A stretch of DNA of 64,000 bases from Bacteroidetes bacterium UBA6161 (GTDB taxonomy: Bacteria; Bacteroidota; Bacteroidia; NS11-12g; UBA955), in assembly GCA_002422315.1 (NCBI GenBank), contig DIUJ01000057.1:24843-88842 (forward strand), given 5' to 3'. Below are positions 40,537-51,000 of the stretch, in pieces. Below the pieces are notes generated by a model that was not told the DNA's origin, searched no databases, and saw only the letters and a list, made by a program, of their open reading frames with translations. Numbering within the stretch: position 1 is the stretch's first letter; each line of letters begins with the position of its first letter. A program made the position numbers and the translations under genes.

Positions 40537-41159
40537 AAGCACTGATATTGGACGATGAGAAAAAAAGCCGTGAGGTTTTGCTTACCTTGCTTCATACTTT
40601 CTGTAACGAGATTGCAGAAACGGAGAGTTGTAGCGATGTAAAAGGCGCTTTGGAAATACTTCCGAGCTTTAAACCCGACCTGCTTTTTATGGATATTACT
40701 CTACGAGAAGGAGATTCTTTTGAATTGTTGGAAAAACTGCAAACCTATGATTTTGAAATAGTTTTTATTACCGCTTATGACGAAATAGCTGTAAAATCCC
40801 TACAGTTTTGTAGTATCCCTTGCCTTATGAAACCTATAGAAATAGAAGAACTTTGCGACACAGTAAGGATGATAAGCACTAGATTAGGAAGCGGATTTTC
40901 TATGGAAAAGTACCAAGCCGCAAGACTTCTCTTAAAAACACAACCCCCTCAATTGCCTATTTTTAAACAAAATAAGTTCATAGATTCTGTAGAGATAAAC
41001 GCCATTGAAAATATAAAAATGAATGGTGACGACCAGGTGCTTATATCCCTGAAAGACGGCAAGAAACTCGAAGCCAAAGGCCATATTTCGGATTACGAAA
41101 GCATTTTAGAACCACATGGCTTTATGCTACACTCCAATGCTATTTTATCCCACGGTTGA
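40533..41159 (+). pseudogene. LytTR response regulator truncated by a palindromic repeat
   Basis: A 208-residue product. The receiver domain is intact (LILDDEKKS, the acceptor Asp in LLFMDITLREGD, FITAYDE, CLMKP). The DNA-binding domain starts near residue 140 but stops at HSNAILSHG, where the intact paralogue at 36673 continues HKSFLINLNEMKKY for about 35 more residues. The last codons and stop are made by the palindrome at 41149-41168, and no remainder is found downstream. The LytTR domain lacks its final strands and probably cannot bind DNA. It may still act as a phosphate sink for the upstream kinase, to which it is coupled by an ATGA overlap. Confidence 0.72.
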
Positions 41160-41444
41160 AACCGTGGGCTATGGATGCGCGTTTTCCATTTTTTTCCCAC
41201 GGTTGAAACCGTGGGCTATGAAAAAATTGGGATTTAATTCAATTTAATTGCCAAAAATCCATTTTATTTTAAACGCAATTTTGCCAAATTATAACCCACG
41301 GTTTAAAACATAGCCCACGGTTTAAACCGTGGGAACCGAGAAATTCCAAAAATAAAATATCGTGAATTACCATTATATATTAAACGCAATTTTGCCAAAT
41401 TATAGCCCACGGTTCCTAACATAACCCACGGTTTCAACCGTGGG
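41149..41444 (+). repeat. cluster of CCCACGG palindromes
   Basis: Palindromes of the CCCACGGTTGAAACCGTGGG type lie at 41149-41168 and 41196-41215, with TTTAAA- and TTTCAA-centred versions at 41314-41333 and 41425-41444, each with a half-site or degenerate partner just before it. Same family as the 26.4-27.7-kb array. The rest of the 41160-41573 spacer is AT-rich with no gene visible. Confidence 0.85.
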
Positions 41445-41573
41445 AATACAAAACGCAAACCGTTATAACGGCTTAATTTATTTTCGCATAAAAGAAATAT
41501 TCATATCCCTATGTTTCAACCCTTGATTTACATTGAAAACGAAATGAATTGTCTCTAAGATTGCTTCAAAGCC

Positions 41574-42848
41574 TTACTCCACTATAATTCTCGAAAATTG
41601 CTGAAAATTTGCGCTATATGCTTTAAGAATGTATAAGCCACTGGTAAGAGAAGGAAGGGAAATATTTTGAACACCTGGTTCTAAAATGCCACTGTACACA
41701 AGGGTGCCAGTTGTAGTATATATTTGAATCTTAGCAGACTCCTCAAGTTCTATAGTAAAACTGCCATTGGAAGGGTTAGGATAGGTTTTTATAAAATTGT
41801 TAGAACGGCTTATATTATTCATGCTAAGTAAATTTCCTTTGAAATAATGGGGTAGGAAAGGTTCAGAAGTACTATTTCTTATACTTGCAATTCCTATTTC
41901 AGAGTTTTTAAATATTTGATAAGAAATTCCTTTTGTTTCTGACATTACCCACGAATCACTATCATCAATAGAGTAAAAACCACCTGAAGAAATACTACTA
42001 CCGTAATAAAAACCAACAGAAGAATCAGAGAAAGGTATAGCATATGATAATCTTGCAATATTTACATCTGGATGATCAGTATAAAATAATGTTTTTCCTC
42101 CGTCAAGCGTTTTGTATATATCGCCACCTATTAAAAACAAACCGTTTAGAGAGTCTTTAAACGCCATTGAATTCAATGACCTTGAGGGGTCGTTTGAATT
42201 TAAAATTATTTCTTCTGTTGTTTTACCATAATCACTCAAAACAAAGATTTTCTGTTCAAACAGAGCGCTTCTAAATACCAATCTATCTTCCATTATACTT
42301 GGGTCAATAAATGAGTTTTGATAACTAAAATTACATTCAAAAGAAGTGTCCCAAGTAGTACCAAAGTTTTGACTTAGGTATACGAAGTTTTTGGTAAAAT
42401 TATTTTTTTCTCTTGTTATTAACAACCCTTTTCCATTTTCCCAAATATGTGTAAAAAGAATAGTTGAAATAGAAGTTAAGGTGTCGCCATTTGAATCGTA
42501 AAAATATTTTTTATCCCAACTTGTACCTTTGTTGGTTGAAATGTAAAAAAATGCAGGTTCTAAAACAAAAGAACCTTGTGGTGTTAAAATATTCGTAGTA
42601 TCATTATAAGTAGTAATTCGGAATCTTGAAGAGCCAAGGGGGTGGTTTATATTTATAAAACTTTTGCCATTATCTTCGCTTAATAACAATTGATTATTAA
42701 TATCACCATAAAAATACAAATTGCTTTCGCCAAAATAGTGTGCAATATTCATGTTGTTCACTCCAACATCAACGAGAGACTGCATCCATTGAGAGGATGC
42801 AGTCTCTATTGATAATGAAAGAATTGCTAGTAAAAGTATTTTTTTCAT
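41574..42848 (-). CDS. secreted BNR-like repeat protein with T9SS sorting domain
   Basis: A 424-residue protein. An N-terminal signal peptide (MKKILLLAILSLSIETASSQ) precedes a region with several Asp-box-like turns (LSEDNGKSF, STNKGTSWDK, LSQNFGTTWD, KTLDGGKTLFY) of sialidase/sortilin-type propellers. The C-terminus (about 350-424) is a type A T9SS sorting domain: TYPNPSNGSFTIELEE, SGLYILKAYS and a final RIIVE. It is exported through the outer membrane and either attached or released. Function unknown. It is 21 bp downstream of another secreted protein gene and probably co-transcribed with it. Confidence 0.83.
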   Translation of the reverse strand: MKKILLLAILSLSIETASSQWMQSLVDVGVNNMNIAHYFGESNLYFYGDINNQLLLSEDNGKSFININHPLGSSRFRITTYNDTTNILTPQGSFVLEPAFFYISTNKGTSWDKKYFYDSNGDTLTSISTILFTHIWENGKGLLITREKNNFTKNFVYLSQNFGTTWDTSFECNFSYQNSFIDPSIMEDRLVFRSALFEQKIFVLSDYGKTTEEIILNSNDPSRSLNSMAFKDSLNGLFLIGGDIYKTLDGGKTLFYTDHPDVNIARLSYAIPFSDSSVGFYYGSSISSGGFYSIDDSDSWVMSETKGISYQIFKNSEIGIASIRNSTSEPFLPHYFKGNLLSMNNISRSNNFIKTYPNPSNGSFTIELEESAKIQIYTTTGTLVYSGILEPGVQNISLPSLTSGLYILKAYSANFQQFSRIIVE

Positions 42849-42869
42849 GTTTCAATAGTAAATATTTTT

Positions 42870-43379
42870 TTAACAACCAACACCATTTGAAATAATTAAT
42901 GTTCTTGTTGTTGGATTTACTGACACATGAATACAATCACAAGGTGAAGGCAATCCTGTTGAAATAGTTTTAGAGTCTCCAGGATAAACGTCAAATTCAT
43001 AACCAGAACCAAGTCCTAACCTAAAACTAATATTTGTTATAGTAAAACCTTCAGAGGAAGATTTTCCACTTATATTTCTAACAAAATCACCAGATAATTG
43101 AAATTGGCTAGAAGGCAATACATTAATTGGGGTTCCATTATTTGAAAAAACTGTTGGATCCCCTTCTGTTGTTACAAACACTTCTATTTGAAATAAATTG
43201 CAAGTTGAGTTGTTAATAATTGTCCAAACTGTGGGACTGACATCTGGTAATACATCAATTGGAGGAATTTCCCCTAGTGTTTCATGATAAAACGGAATGT
43301 TTGGTGTCATTTTTTTTGTAGTCATGCTTAAAGTTGTAATTGCAACCAATAAAGCAAATAGTGTAATAATTTTTTTCAT
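42870..43379 (-). CDS. hypothetical secreted protein
   Basis: A 169-residue protein with a signal peptide (MKKIITLFALLVAITTLSM) and no family I recognise. The mature part is rich in Thr, Ser and Pro and has Cys residues at VNNSTCNLFQ-like and PSPCDCIHV positions and a C-terminal GVGC, possibly forming disulphides. The pattern of alternating hydrophobic residues suggests a beta-sandwich. There is no T9SS domain, so it may stay periplasmic. The spacer upstream contains a run of 10 C residues. Confidence 0.6.
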   Translation of the reverse strand: MKKIITLFALLVAITTLSMTTKKMTPNIPFYHETLGEIPPIDVLPDVSPTVWTIINNSTCNLFQIEVFVTTEGDPTVFSNNGTPINVLPSSQFQLSGDFVRNISGKSSSEGFTITNISFRLGLGSGYEFDVYPGDSKTISTGLPSPCDCIHVSVNPTTRTLIISNGVGC

Positions 43380-43722
43380 GCTTTAAAATTAAATTTATTA
43401 GAGGTTAGAGAATCTGTCTCCGTTTTCAGGGCAACTCCTTCTTTGGGCTACAGCTTAGTTAAGCCAGTTTCTGTTTGGAGCGTTATTAGGTTAGATTTTG
43501 CCTTGGGTTTAATATTGTTTAATCCGGGCTTCAAGTTAGTGGAAACTCATCGGATAATTTTTGGCAATAAATCAGGTTAAAGAACACACACCCAAATACT
43601 AAACTTTTGTTTTTGGTAAAACGAATCAATAAAATATTGCCGGGAAATACAAATATTATCGACATACCCCCCCCCCATTTTATAGACGAATATCCTGCAA
43701 AAGAGAATAAAGGGTTTTTAGA
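43380..43722 (+). other. non-coding spacer with a C10 tract
   Basis: The spacer has no gene on either strand and no palindromic repeat of the families seen elsewhere. It contains a run of ten C residues at 43667-43676, which stands out in AT-rich DNA and could slip. It lies about 290 bases upstream of the minus-strand gene starting at 43379. Confidence 0.55.
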
Positions 43723-45477
43723 TTAACTCCCCCTTTCCCAAATCTGCTCTACCACATTTTCGGCATATAAACCCACAGTATGCATTTGCTCTGCTACACT
43801 ACCATGCTCTATAAAAGAATCGGGCAAACCAAGTCGGAGCAATTTGGTTTCTGGGGAGTTGTCCATTAGCCATTCTGCAACTGCCGTACCTGCTCCACCA
43901 AGTTTAGAGCCATTTTCGAAAGTACATAAAAGCGTATGCTCAGTACAATACTCTTTAAGCAAGTCTTCATCTAGGGGTTTGACAAAACGCATGTTTACTA
44001 TGCTAGGTCTAATGCCTTTTTGTTGCAATAAATCTGCGGTTTGAAGTGCAATAGGCAAAAGGTCTCCAAATACCAAGAGGGCAACTTTTGACCCTTTTTG
44101 TACTTCTATGGCCTTGCCAAGTTCTACGGGTTTTGCAAATAAGCTATTGCTGTATGCTATACCCCTAGGGTAACGTATGCTTATAGGGCTTTTGCTTGGA
44201 TTTGCAAGTGCAAAATCCATCATGGCTTGGGCGTCTTCTTGGGAGGCGGGAGCCATTAATACCATGTTGGGTATGGCCCTAAGCAGCGGAATATCAAAAG
44301 CTCCGTGGTGTGTGGGTCCATCTTCTCCCACTAGCCCAGCCCGGTCTATACAAAATACCACAGGTATATTTTGCAAGCAAACATCGTGGATTACTTGGTC
44401 CAAGGCCCTTTGCAAAAAGGTAGAGTAAATAAAACAAAAAACCTTTGAACCTTGCAAGGCCATACCCGCAGCAAATGTTACCGCATGTTGTTCTGCTATA
44501 CCCACATCGAAAACCCTTTGAGGAAACTTTTCTTGCATAAAATGCAGTGAACTACCGCTAACCATCGCAGGGGTTATGGCAACAAGATTTTCTTCCTTTG
44601 CTGCCATTTCTGCAAGTTTAAGCCCCATTACATCCTGCCATTTTATTCCCTTGCTTGCAGTATTTTGTGCATTGGGATAAATTTTATCGAAACCAGAGGT
44701 GGCATGCCATTTTGTTTGTTCCTCTTCGGCTGGCAAAAAACCTTTGCCTTTGGTAGTTTTTATATGTAAAAAAGTAGGCCTGTTACTTTCTTTGCAAGCT
44801 TCCAAAACCTTGCATAACTCCTCTACATTGTGCCCGTCTATAGGGCCTACGTAGTCCATCCCAAGTCTTGTAAACAAGTTTGGTTCATGGGTTTTTAGGT
44901 TGGCCAAGTATTCGTTTAAAGCTCCTGCCACGGGGTCTATGCCCATGTGGTTGTCGTTTAGGATTACCAGCAGGGGTAGTTTTAAATAGCCTGCGTTGTT
45001 TAGTGCTTCAAAGGCTTGTCCCGCACTTAGAGCACCGTCGCCAATAATGGCTATGTAGTTTTTATCTAGGTTGTTTTTTTGCAAAAAATCGGAGCAAAGC
45101 ATTCCCAATACAGCTGATATAGAAGTGGAGGAATGCCCTGTTCCAAAATGATCGTAAGGGCTTTCGCTTCGTTTTGGAAAGCCACTAATTCCATCCTTTT
45201 TTCTAAGAGTAGAAAAGAATTCTTTCCTTTGGGTTAGCACTTTGTATGGGTAGGCTTGGTGCCCTACATCCCAAACTATCTTGTCTTGTTCAAAATCAAA
45301 TACATGCAGAAGAGACACTGTGAGTTCTATTACGCCTAAATTGGCCGCAAAATGCCCTCCTGTTTTGCTTATGGAGTCAATTAAAAAGGTTCTTAAATCT
45401 CCACAAAGCAAGTGCAATTCTTCTGTCGAAAAATCTCTTATTTCATTGGGATTAACTATGTTCTCAAGGCTTCTCAT
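43723..45477 (-). CDS. dxs: 1-deoxy-D-xylulose-5-phosphate synthase
   Basis: A 584-residue thiamine-diphosphate enzyme that makes DXP from pyruvate and glyceraldehyde-3-phosphate, the first step of the MEP isoprenoid pathway. Present are WDVGHQAYPYKVLTQR, the ThDP motif GDGALSAGQAFEALNNAG with the ILNDNHMGI end, the catalytic Glu region DVGIAEQHAVTFAAGMA and the C-terminal HGSVAEQMHTVGL. It is shorter than the usual ~620-640 residues, without a visible missing motif. Its start overlaps the rlmD stop by 4 bp. Confidence 0.95.
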   Translation of the reverse strand: MRSLENIVNPNEIRDFSTEELHLLCGDLRTFLIDSISKTGGHFAANLGVIELTVSLLHVFDFEQDKIVWDVGHQAYPYKVLTQRKEFFSTLRKKDGISGFPKRSESPYDHFGTGHSSTSISAVLGMLCSDFLQKNNLDKNYIAIIGDGALSAGQAFEALNNAGYLKLPLLVILNDNHMGIDPVAGALNEYLANLKTHEPNLFTRLGMDYVGPIDGHNVEELCKVLEACKESNRPTFLHIKTTKGKGFLPAEEEQTKWHATSGFDKIYPNAQNTASKGIKWQDVMGLKLAEMAAKEENLVAITPAMVSGSSLHFMQEKFPQRVFDVGIAEQHAVTFAAGMALQGSKVFCFIYSTFLQRALDQVIHDVCLQNIPVVFCIDRAGLVGEDGPTHHGAFDIPLLRAIPNMVLMAPASQEDAQAMMDFALANPSKSPISIRYPRGIAYSNSLFAKPVELGKAIEVQKGSKVALLVFGDLLPIALQTADLLQQKGIRPSIVNMRFVKPLDEDLLKEYCTEHTLLCTFENGSKLGGAGTAVAEWLMDNSPETKLLRLGLPDSFIEHGSVAEQMHTVGLYAENVVEQIWERGS

Positions 45478-46886
45478 TTGCCTTCTTTTAGTGTCAAAAG
45501 GGTAATATTTTCTACGTGGTGTGTATGCGGAAAAAGGTCTGCTGCACAGGATTTTTCAATAGTATAAGCTTCTGCCATTAATTGCAAATCTCTTGCTTGT
45601 GTAGCAGGATTACAGCTTACATAAATTATCCTAGGAGGAGCTGCCTCTAAAATTCTTTCTACTACATCTTTGTGCATGCCTTCCCTTGGCGGGTCGGTAA
45701 TAATCAAATCGGGAGTACCATGCTTGGCAATAAACGCTGAGGTAAGCAGGTCTTTCATGTCGCCAGCAAAAAATTCGGTATTCTCCAAGTTGTTGTAAAG
45801 TGCGTTTTCTTTGGCGTCGTCTATGGCACTTTGCACATATTCTATGCCTATTACTTTAGCTGCTTTTTTGGCTACAAATTGTGCTATAGAACCTGTACCG
45901 GTGTATAAATCATAAACCAATTCATTGCCTTGCAAATTGGCCCAGTCTCTTACCAATTGGTAAAGCCTAGTGGCCTGTACTATGTTGGTTTGAAAAAAAG
46001 ACAAGGGCCTGATTTTGAAAACCAAATCTTCCATTTTTTCTTCTAAATAACCTTTGCCTTGGTACAGTATGGGGTTTAAATCACTCCAGCTGTCATTTAC
46101 CTTGTTGTTTATCACATACATCCAAGAATTTACTTCTGGAAAATCCTTTGTCAGTTCAGAAAAAATGCTGTTTATTTTCTCTTGATCTTCTTCAAAAAAG
46201 GAAAGAATCACCAAAAAATCACCTAGTGTTGAATTACGCACCATAATATTGCGCATAAACCCAATATTCTCTACTGGATTCCAAAAGGAATAACCTAGCG
46301 CGATTACAATTTCTTTTACTCTATTTCTTATCTTATTGGAGGGTTCTGCCATTAGGTGGCAATGCTGCACATCCAATATTTTATCCCATCTTCCAGGAAC
46401 ATGAAAACCAATTCCCTTCACTGCCTGAGGGTTTTCTTTGTCGAAATTATCTTCCCATGCTTTAGCTGTGGCGGTAAAATCTAACTTGTTGCGGTATTCG
46501 GTAAGTTCTGTTGCACCAAGTGGCGGCAAGTACTCTTTTACTTCTAGTTTTCCAATACGTTGCAAACAATCTTTTGCCCACTCATTTTTTAGTTTTAATT
46601 GTTCTGAGTACTGAATATGTTGCCATTTACATCCCCCACAAACGCCAAAATGGCTACAAAAAGGAGTTTGTCTAATTGGGCTAGCAACAATAAGTTCCTG
46701 AATCACCCCTTCAAAAAACCTGCGTTTTTCTTGGGTAATTTTAATATGTGCTACATCGCCAGGTGCGGCACCTGCCACAAACACTACTTTACCTTCTATA
46801 TGCGCAATAGCTTTGCCTTCGCCACCTGCTCGTTCAATAGTTATATTTTCAAATACTTTAAAAATATGTTTTTTCTTTCTTTTCAA
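45474..46886 (-). CDS. rlmD: 23S rRNA (uracil-5-)-methyltransferase RlmD
   Basis: A 470-residue SAM-dependent RNA methyltransferase of the RumA/RlmD family. An N-terminal TRAM-like domain is followed by the iron-sulphur Cys motif CSHFGVCGGCKWQHI. The SAM-binding motif is VYDLYTGTGSIAQFVA, the DPPREGMHKDV segment binds the base, and the catalytic Cys is in IYVSCNPATQARDL. Family members methylate U1939 (RlmD) or U747 (RlmC); the exact target cannot be fixed by eye. It precedes dxs and is translationally coupled to it. Confidence 0.92.
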   Translation of the reverse strand: MKRKKKHIFKVFENITIERAGGEGKAIAHIEGKVVFVAGAAPGDVAHIKITQEKRRFFEGVIQELIVASPIRQTPFCSHFGVCGGCKWQHIQYSEQLKLKNEWAKDCLQRIGKLEVKEYLPPLGATELTEYRNKLDFTATAKAWEDNFDKENPQAVKGIGFHVPGRWDKILDVQHCHLMAEPSNKIRNRVKEIVIALGYSFWNPVENIGFMRNIMVRNSTLGDFLVILSFFEEDQEKINSIFSELTKDFPEVNSWMYVINNKVNDSWSDLNPILYQGKGYLEEKMEDLVFKIRPLSFFQTNIVQATRLYQLVRDWANLQGNELVYDLYTGTGSIAQFVAKKAAKVIGIEYVQSAIDDAKENALYNNLENTEFFAGDMKDLLTSAFIAKHGTPDLIITDPPREGMHKDVVERILEAAPPRIIYVSCNPATQARDLQLMAEAYTIEKSCAADLFPHTHHVENITLLTLKEGK

Positions 46887-47846
46887 CTAGTTCAATATTA
46901 TACTCCGCGAAGGTACAAAAAAACCAATGACCCGAGGGGTTCGGAAAAAATAAGCTCTGCATAATAAGAAACCTTAAAAACAGGAGAACAACTATCCCCA
47001 GATGGTATAAAACTTTCAGAATTTATCTTTTATCCCGAAGCCGAAACCACGTAGTCCAAGACTACTTTTCATTATAAATCCTTAGAGCCCTTCGGAACTC
47101 TAAGGATAGAGAGGGTATGTCACCCCGTCGGTGTCTGAGCGAAGCCGAAGACCGAGGATATGCGAATACGAATAAACAGAGGTTGTCCCTGCTCTCCAAC
47201 AATGATGCAAAAAAATCTACAATCTTCAATTGTTCAAAAGGGTGATGTTGCCCAAGACTACATTTAGCGGTAGGTTGGTGGCAATCACCAAACCGCACAC
47301 GCTCGCATCTTGCGAGTGTGACCCTTTTCTGCCTCTGGCATTTTTTTTAACCCAAAATACGCATTAGTGTATTTTTCCCTTTGGGTGAAGACGATAAATG
47401 TCCTATTTAATTACTCGCAAGATGCAAGCGAAGGCGGAGGAACTACACGGCGCCCCAAATTATGTCGCTCCTATGGAGCTAGATATAATCTTCCTTCTAT
47501 GTTTCTATTATTATTTCGCTCCTACGGAGCTTTAATTCTGCTATAATTGTTAATATTTTTTGGGAAAGAATGTCCGCAAATTCAAGGTTTTTGTCCGTAG
47601 AGCCCTTCGGAACTCTAAGGATAGAGAGGCAAAATATGCTAATGCGTATTTTGTGTTTATAGCTTCCGTTTTCATTTTTTTTTTTTTAATTGGTGCACCA
47701 GCCCTTGTCCCGTAAAAGAATTGCAAAGCCTTGGTTGGTTTTTTACCAACCAACCAGAAAATATGCAAGCTGTGTGCAAAAAAGGTGCATAAGTTCCTTT
47801 TTGAGATGGTTTTTCACTCGGAAAAGTACTATTTTGCGAATAAAAT

Positions 47847-47954
47847 TCATCCTAAAAATAAAAAAATGACCCTAAAGTCGGGAAAAATAAAATTTTTAAA
47901 TTGCAGATATATAAATTGTTAGTAAAAATGTAAAAAAAAATCTAACCCTAAAGT
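47847..47954 (+). promoter_or_regulatory. direct repeats upstream of surface protein gene 1
   Basis: TGACCCTAAAGT at 47867-47878 and TAACCCTAAAGT at 47943-47954, with a weaker TCATCCTAAAAA at 47847, 20 bases before the first. The same motif precedes the next two giant genes. The 20-21-base spacing of the pairs is the two-turn spacing typical of LytTR sites, so this is a candidate operator. Confidence 0.5.
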
Positions 47955-47989
47955 AGCTACTGTTATGGAAAACGTTCTCTAAATGCATA

Positions 47990-48020
47990 TACATTTGCAT
48001 TCGAATACACAATTAGCACA
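47990..48020 (+). promoter_or_regulatory. promoter box and shared leader of surface protein gene 1
   Basis: TACATTTG (47990-47997) matches the TAnnTTTG -7 box. ACACAATTAGCACA (48007-48020) is identical in the other two giant genes and lies 5 bases before the ATG. Confidence 0.55.
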
Positions 48021-48025
48021 ATAAG

Positions 48026-51000
48026 ATGAACACTTTTCTTAAAATGAAAGGTAAGTTTATTGCAATTAAAGAGCAAAACTTATCTTTCGCGAAACTTGTA
48101 CGCACAACAAGTTTTGCATTAGCATTTTTAGGTTTGAACCTGGTTCAAGCCCAAACCCCCGGTTTTATTTACAAAACCTCAACTACAGCATTTGGTCGTT
48201 CAGTATTAGACCCCAATGGCGATGGCTATACTTCTCCAACAAATGCTGGTTTTTCGGGTACCGACTATGGAACAGGTAGTGAGTTACGCATGATTTCTAT
48301 ACCTGTATTGATGGGAGAACCTTTGAATGACTTAAATACTGGAGGAAGTGGTGGACATACTGATATTGCCAACTTTACCACAACAGGCGCTAGCACAGGC
48401 ATGACAAGCGATAAGTCTGTATTTATATTAAAACGTACCGTAAACGGTATTGATTATTTAATTTTAAGATACAGAGTAGGAGGTGCATCTACTGCTACCA
48501 AAGGCTATTCTGTTTTGTTTGATACCGATGGGCAATTTGGAACCATTTGGAATGGCAATAACCCTGGTTTTGACAGAGAAGTAGTATACGAAACCGGCAA
48601 CAATGGCCGTGTGGCCGTGTATAAACATACTTCTTCTGGCACTCAACTTTTAGCATCTTACAATGTACACGAATACTCGCAGCGTTCGGTAGCTTTATCC
48701 AATGCAGGTGGAGATGCAGATTATTTCTATGATTTTTTCATTCCTTTAGAAGCACTTGACGCTACAAGCCCTGTAAGGTTTGCAGCTGCAACTATTACAA
48801 GTGCGGGCAGTGGTATTACGGGTACCGTTTCAGATTTTAACGGTGTAGACGATAAACTGTATAACAACGACCAATTGCGAATTATGCAAGAATTGATCAA
48901 CATCTTCCCATCTGTTACATTGGCAGACTTAGACGAGAACTTTGATGCAAGTGGTTGGAAAATGAAAACCATAGCACCTGTAGTGAATTCGGGATTACAA
49001 ACCAATGCTACTTCTATAAGTGGAACTAGCCGTGAACCAAATGGAACTATAATAAGAGTGTATAAGTATACCAATAATTTTTCCGACTCTGTTTTTATTG
49101 GAACTACTACAGTAAACAATGGAACATGGACCTTTACATGTACTGGTTCATGCGGATTGAACGTAGGATACAAAGTATTTGCTAGGGCTTATGGTGCAAA
49201 CAAAACACCAAGTGATTTGAGCAATGAGGTTTTGGTTGCAAATGTACCAAGTTGTTTTGCTGTTTCACCTACAATTACTGCCGCTACCAACTCTGGTGAT
49301 CAAAAACTTACAATTTCATGGACATCGCCTAGTGGGTTTACAAATACCGGAACTAACGTTAGGATTAAAGTTTATGAACAAACCAGTACTTCTGCTATAA
49401 CTTTTGTTTATGATTTAACTCCTAATTTAGAGTTTCAATATTATCCAACCTCATCAACACTTTCTTATTCTTTAGATGGTAGTGGAGCAGTTAAAGGAAC
49501 ATATTTTGCTACGGCAACATATTTAACAAATGGTGTAAATTGTGAATCACGACTTTCAAATTCCTCATCTTTTGGTAATTCAACAGATATGGGTGTTTTA
49601 ACAGTTGCACCTACAATTAATACTACGCCAGTTTTTACAAATACTACAACTATCAATGTTACAAATAATTTTTCATCTGATGCAGTATTGATTTTGTACA
49701 AAAATGGAATTGAAATAGGGAGGTCAACCTCAGCAATATCGGCTAATGGAAACACTAATTTTATAGTCTCAAATTTATTAGAGGGAGAGAGATTAACTGC
49801 AAGAGCTCAAGGAACAGGAACAAATAATAGGCTTTCCAACCTTTCTAACGAAGTTATTGTTCAAGCAGTTGCCCCTACAGTAGCTTCCCCCGCCCCTGTT
49901 ATCACAGGTTCTTATAGCCAAGGGTCAGGAAGAACAGTTACAGGTACTTCTAGCTCCCCTGCGGGAACAACTATTATACTTTATGCTGATGGGGTTCAAA
50001 TTGGAACAGCGGTGGTAGATGCTTATGGAAATTGGAGTGTTAGTGGTTTAACCCTAACAAGCGGCCAAGTTCTTACTGCCAAAGCTACGGAGTCAGGTAA
50101 ATTAGAAAGTCCCGTATCAAACTCTGTAACAGTTTTACCTCCACCACCTTCCGCCCCTGTTATAACTTCTACCAATGTATTAGCGAATACCACCAATACT
50201 TTGTCAGGTACAATTTCAGGAAATACAGATTCTATCGTTTTGTATGTAGATGGAATACGAATTGGTTCTTGTATTGCTTCTGGAGGCAATTGGACCCTAA
50301 ATGGCATTAATCCATTTGAATTGTATAAAGGAGCAGATATTACAGCAGTTAATTTTTATTTAGGAAGCCCAAGTAGCCCTTCAAATATTGTATTACCAAT
50401 TGCGCCTGATAAATTTGATATCAAAGATGCCAATGGTAGTACTTTGGGTGCACAAACCGCAGGGGTTGATTTTGATATAGACGTTACGGCTCAGTTTGCA
50501 AACAACAATACGTTTACACAGTACACCGGTAAAAACATGTTTAATTCTTCTTCTACTATTACCAAAGGTGTAGGACCTTCTGTCAACTTTAATACTGGTT
50601 TCCTTAACAACCACACTTTAAATTTAACAAGAGCAGGTAATTTTACCATAACAACTTTAAGCGAAAACGACCCAAGTATAGTAGGTAGTACAAGTGTTAC
50701 TATAAATCCTGGCCCTGCTGCTAAGTTAACTTTAATTACACCAAGTTCCAATGTAAATCCAACTAGCACTACATTTACTACACAACCAATCGTTGGTATT
50801 ACAGACATCTATGGCAATTTAATAAGCAACGACAATGCTTCAGGCAGTGTTACGGTGAGCATTGAAAAACAAAATGGTTCTTCTACAATAACAGCAACAT
50901 TGAGCGGTACACTAACTGCGGCGTTCCCAACTTCAGGAGGAGCCTCTCACCTTTTCTCTGGGTTGTCTATTAATCAAAATGGTGTCTATGTTTTAAAATT

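Larger units (their letters stand above)
46887..48025 (+). repeat. repeat-rich spacer upstream of the giant surface proteins
   Basis: It holds GTAGTCCAAGACTAC (47051-47065), CCTTAGAG..CTCTAAGG (47080-47105) and CTCGGT..ACCGAG-type sequence (47126-47157) in the composite order. A CACACGCTCGCA..TGCGAGTGTG hairpin (47296-47320), two GCTCC..GGAGC palindromes (47466 and 47517), a second CCTTCGGAACTCTAAGG copy (47600s) and a T-run (47675-47687) follow. The short frames on the minus strand here are repeat translations. The last 160 bases carry regulatory repeats listed separately. Confidence 0.75.

Noticed and set aside
36673..41159. Toxin-antitoxin or defence system next to the repeats
   Set aside because: All genes here are clear two-component signalling proteins. 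No nuclease, methylase or toxin motif was seen.
47062..47922. Short ORFs on both strands in the spacer upstream of surface protein gene 1
   Set aside because: They cover palindromic repeats, carry several frames of the same elements and have no supporting start signals.
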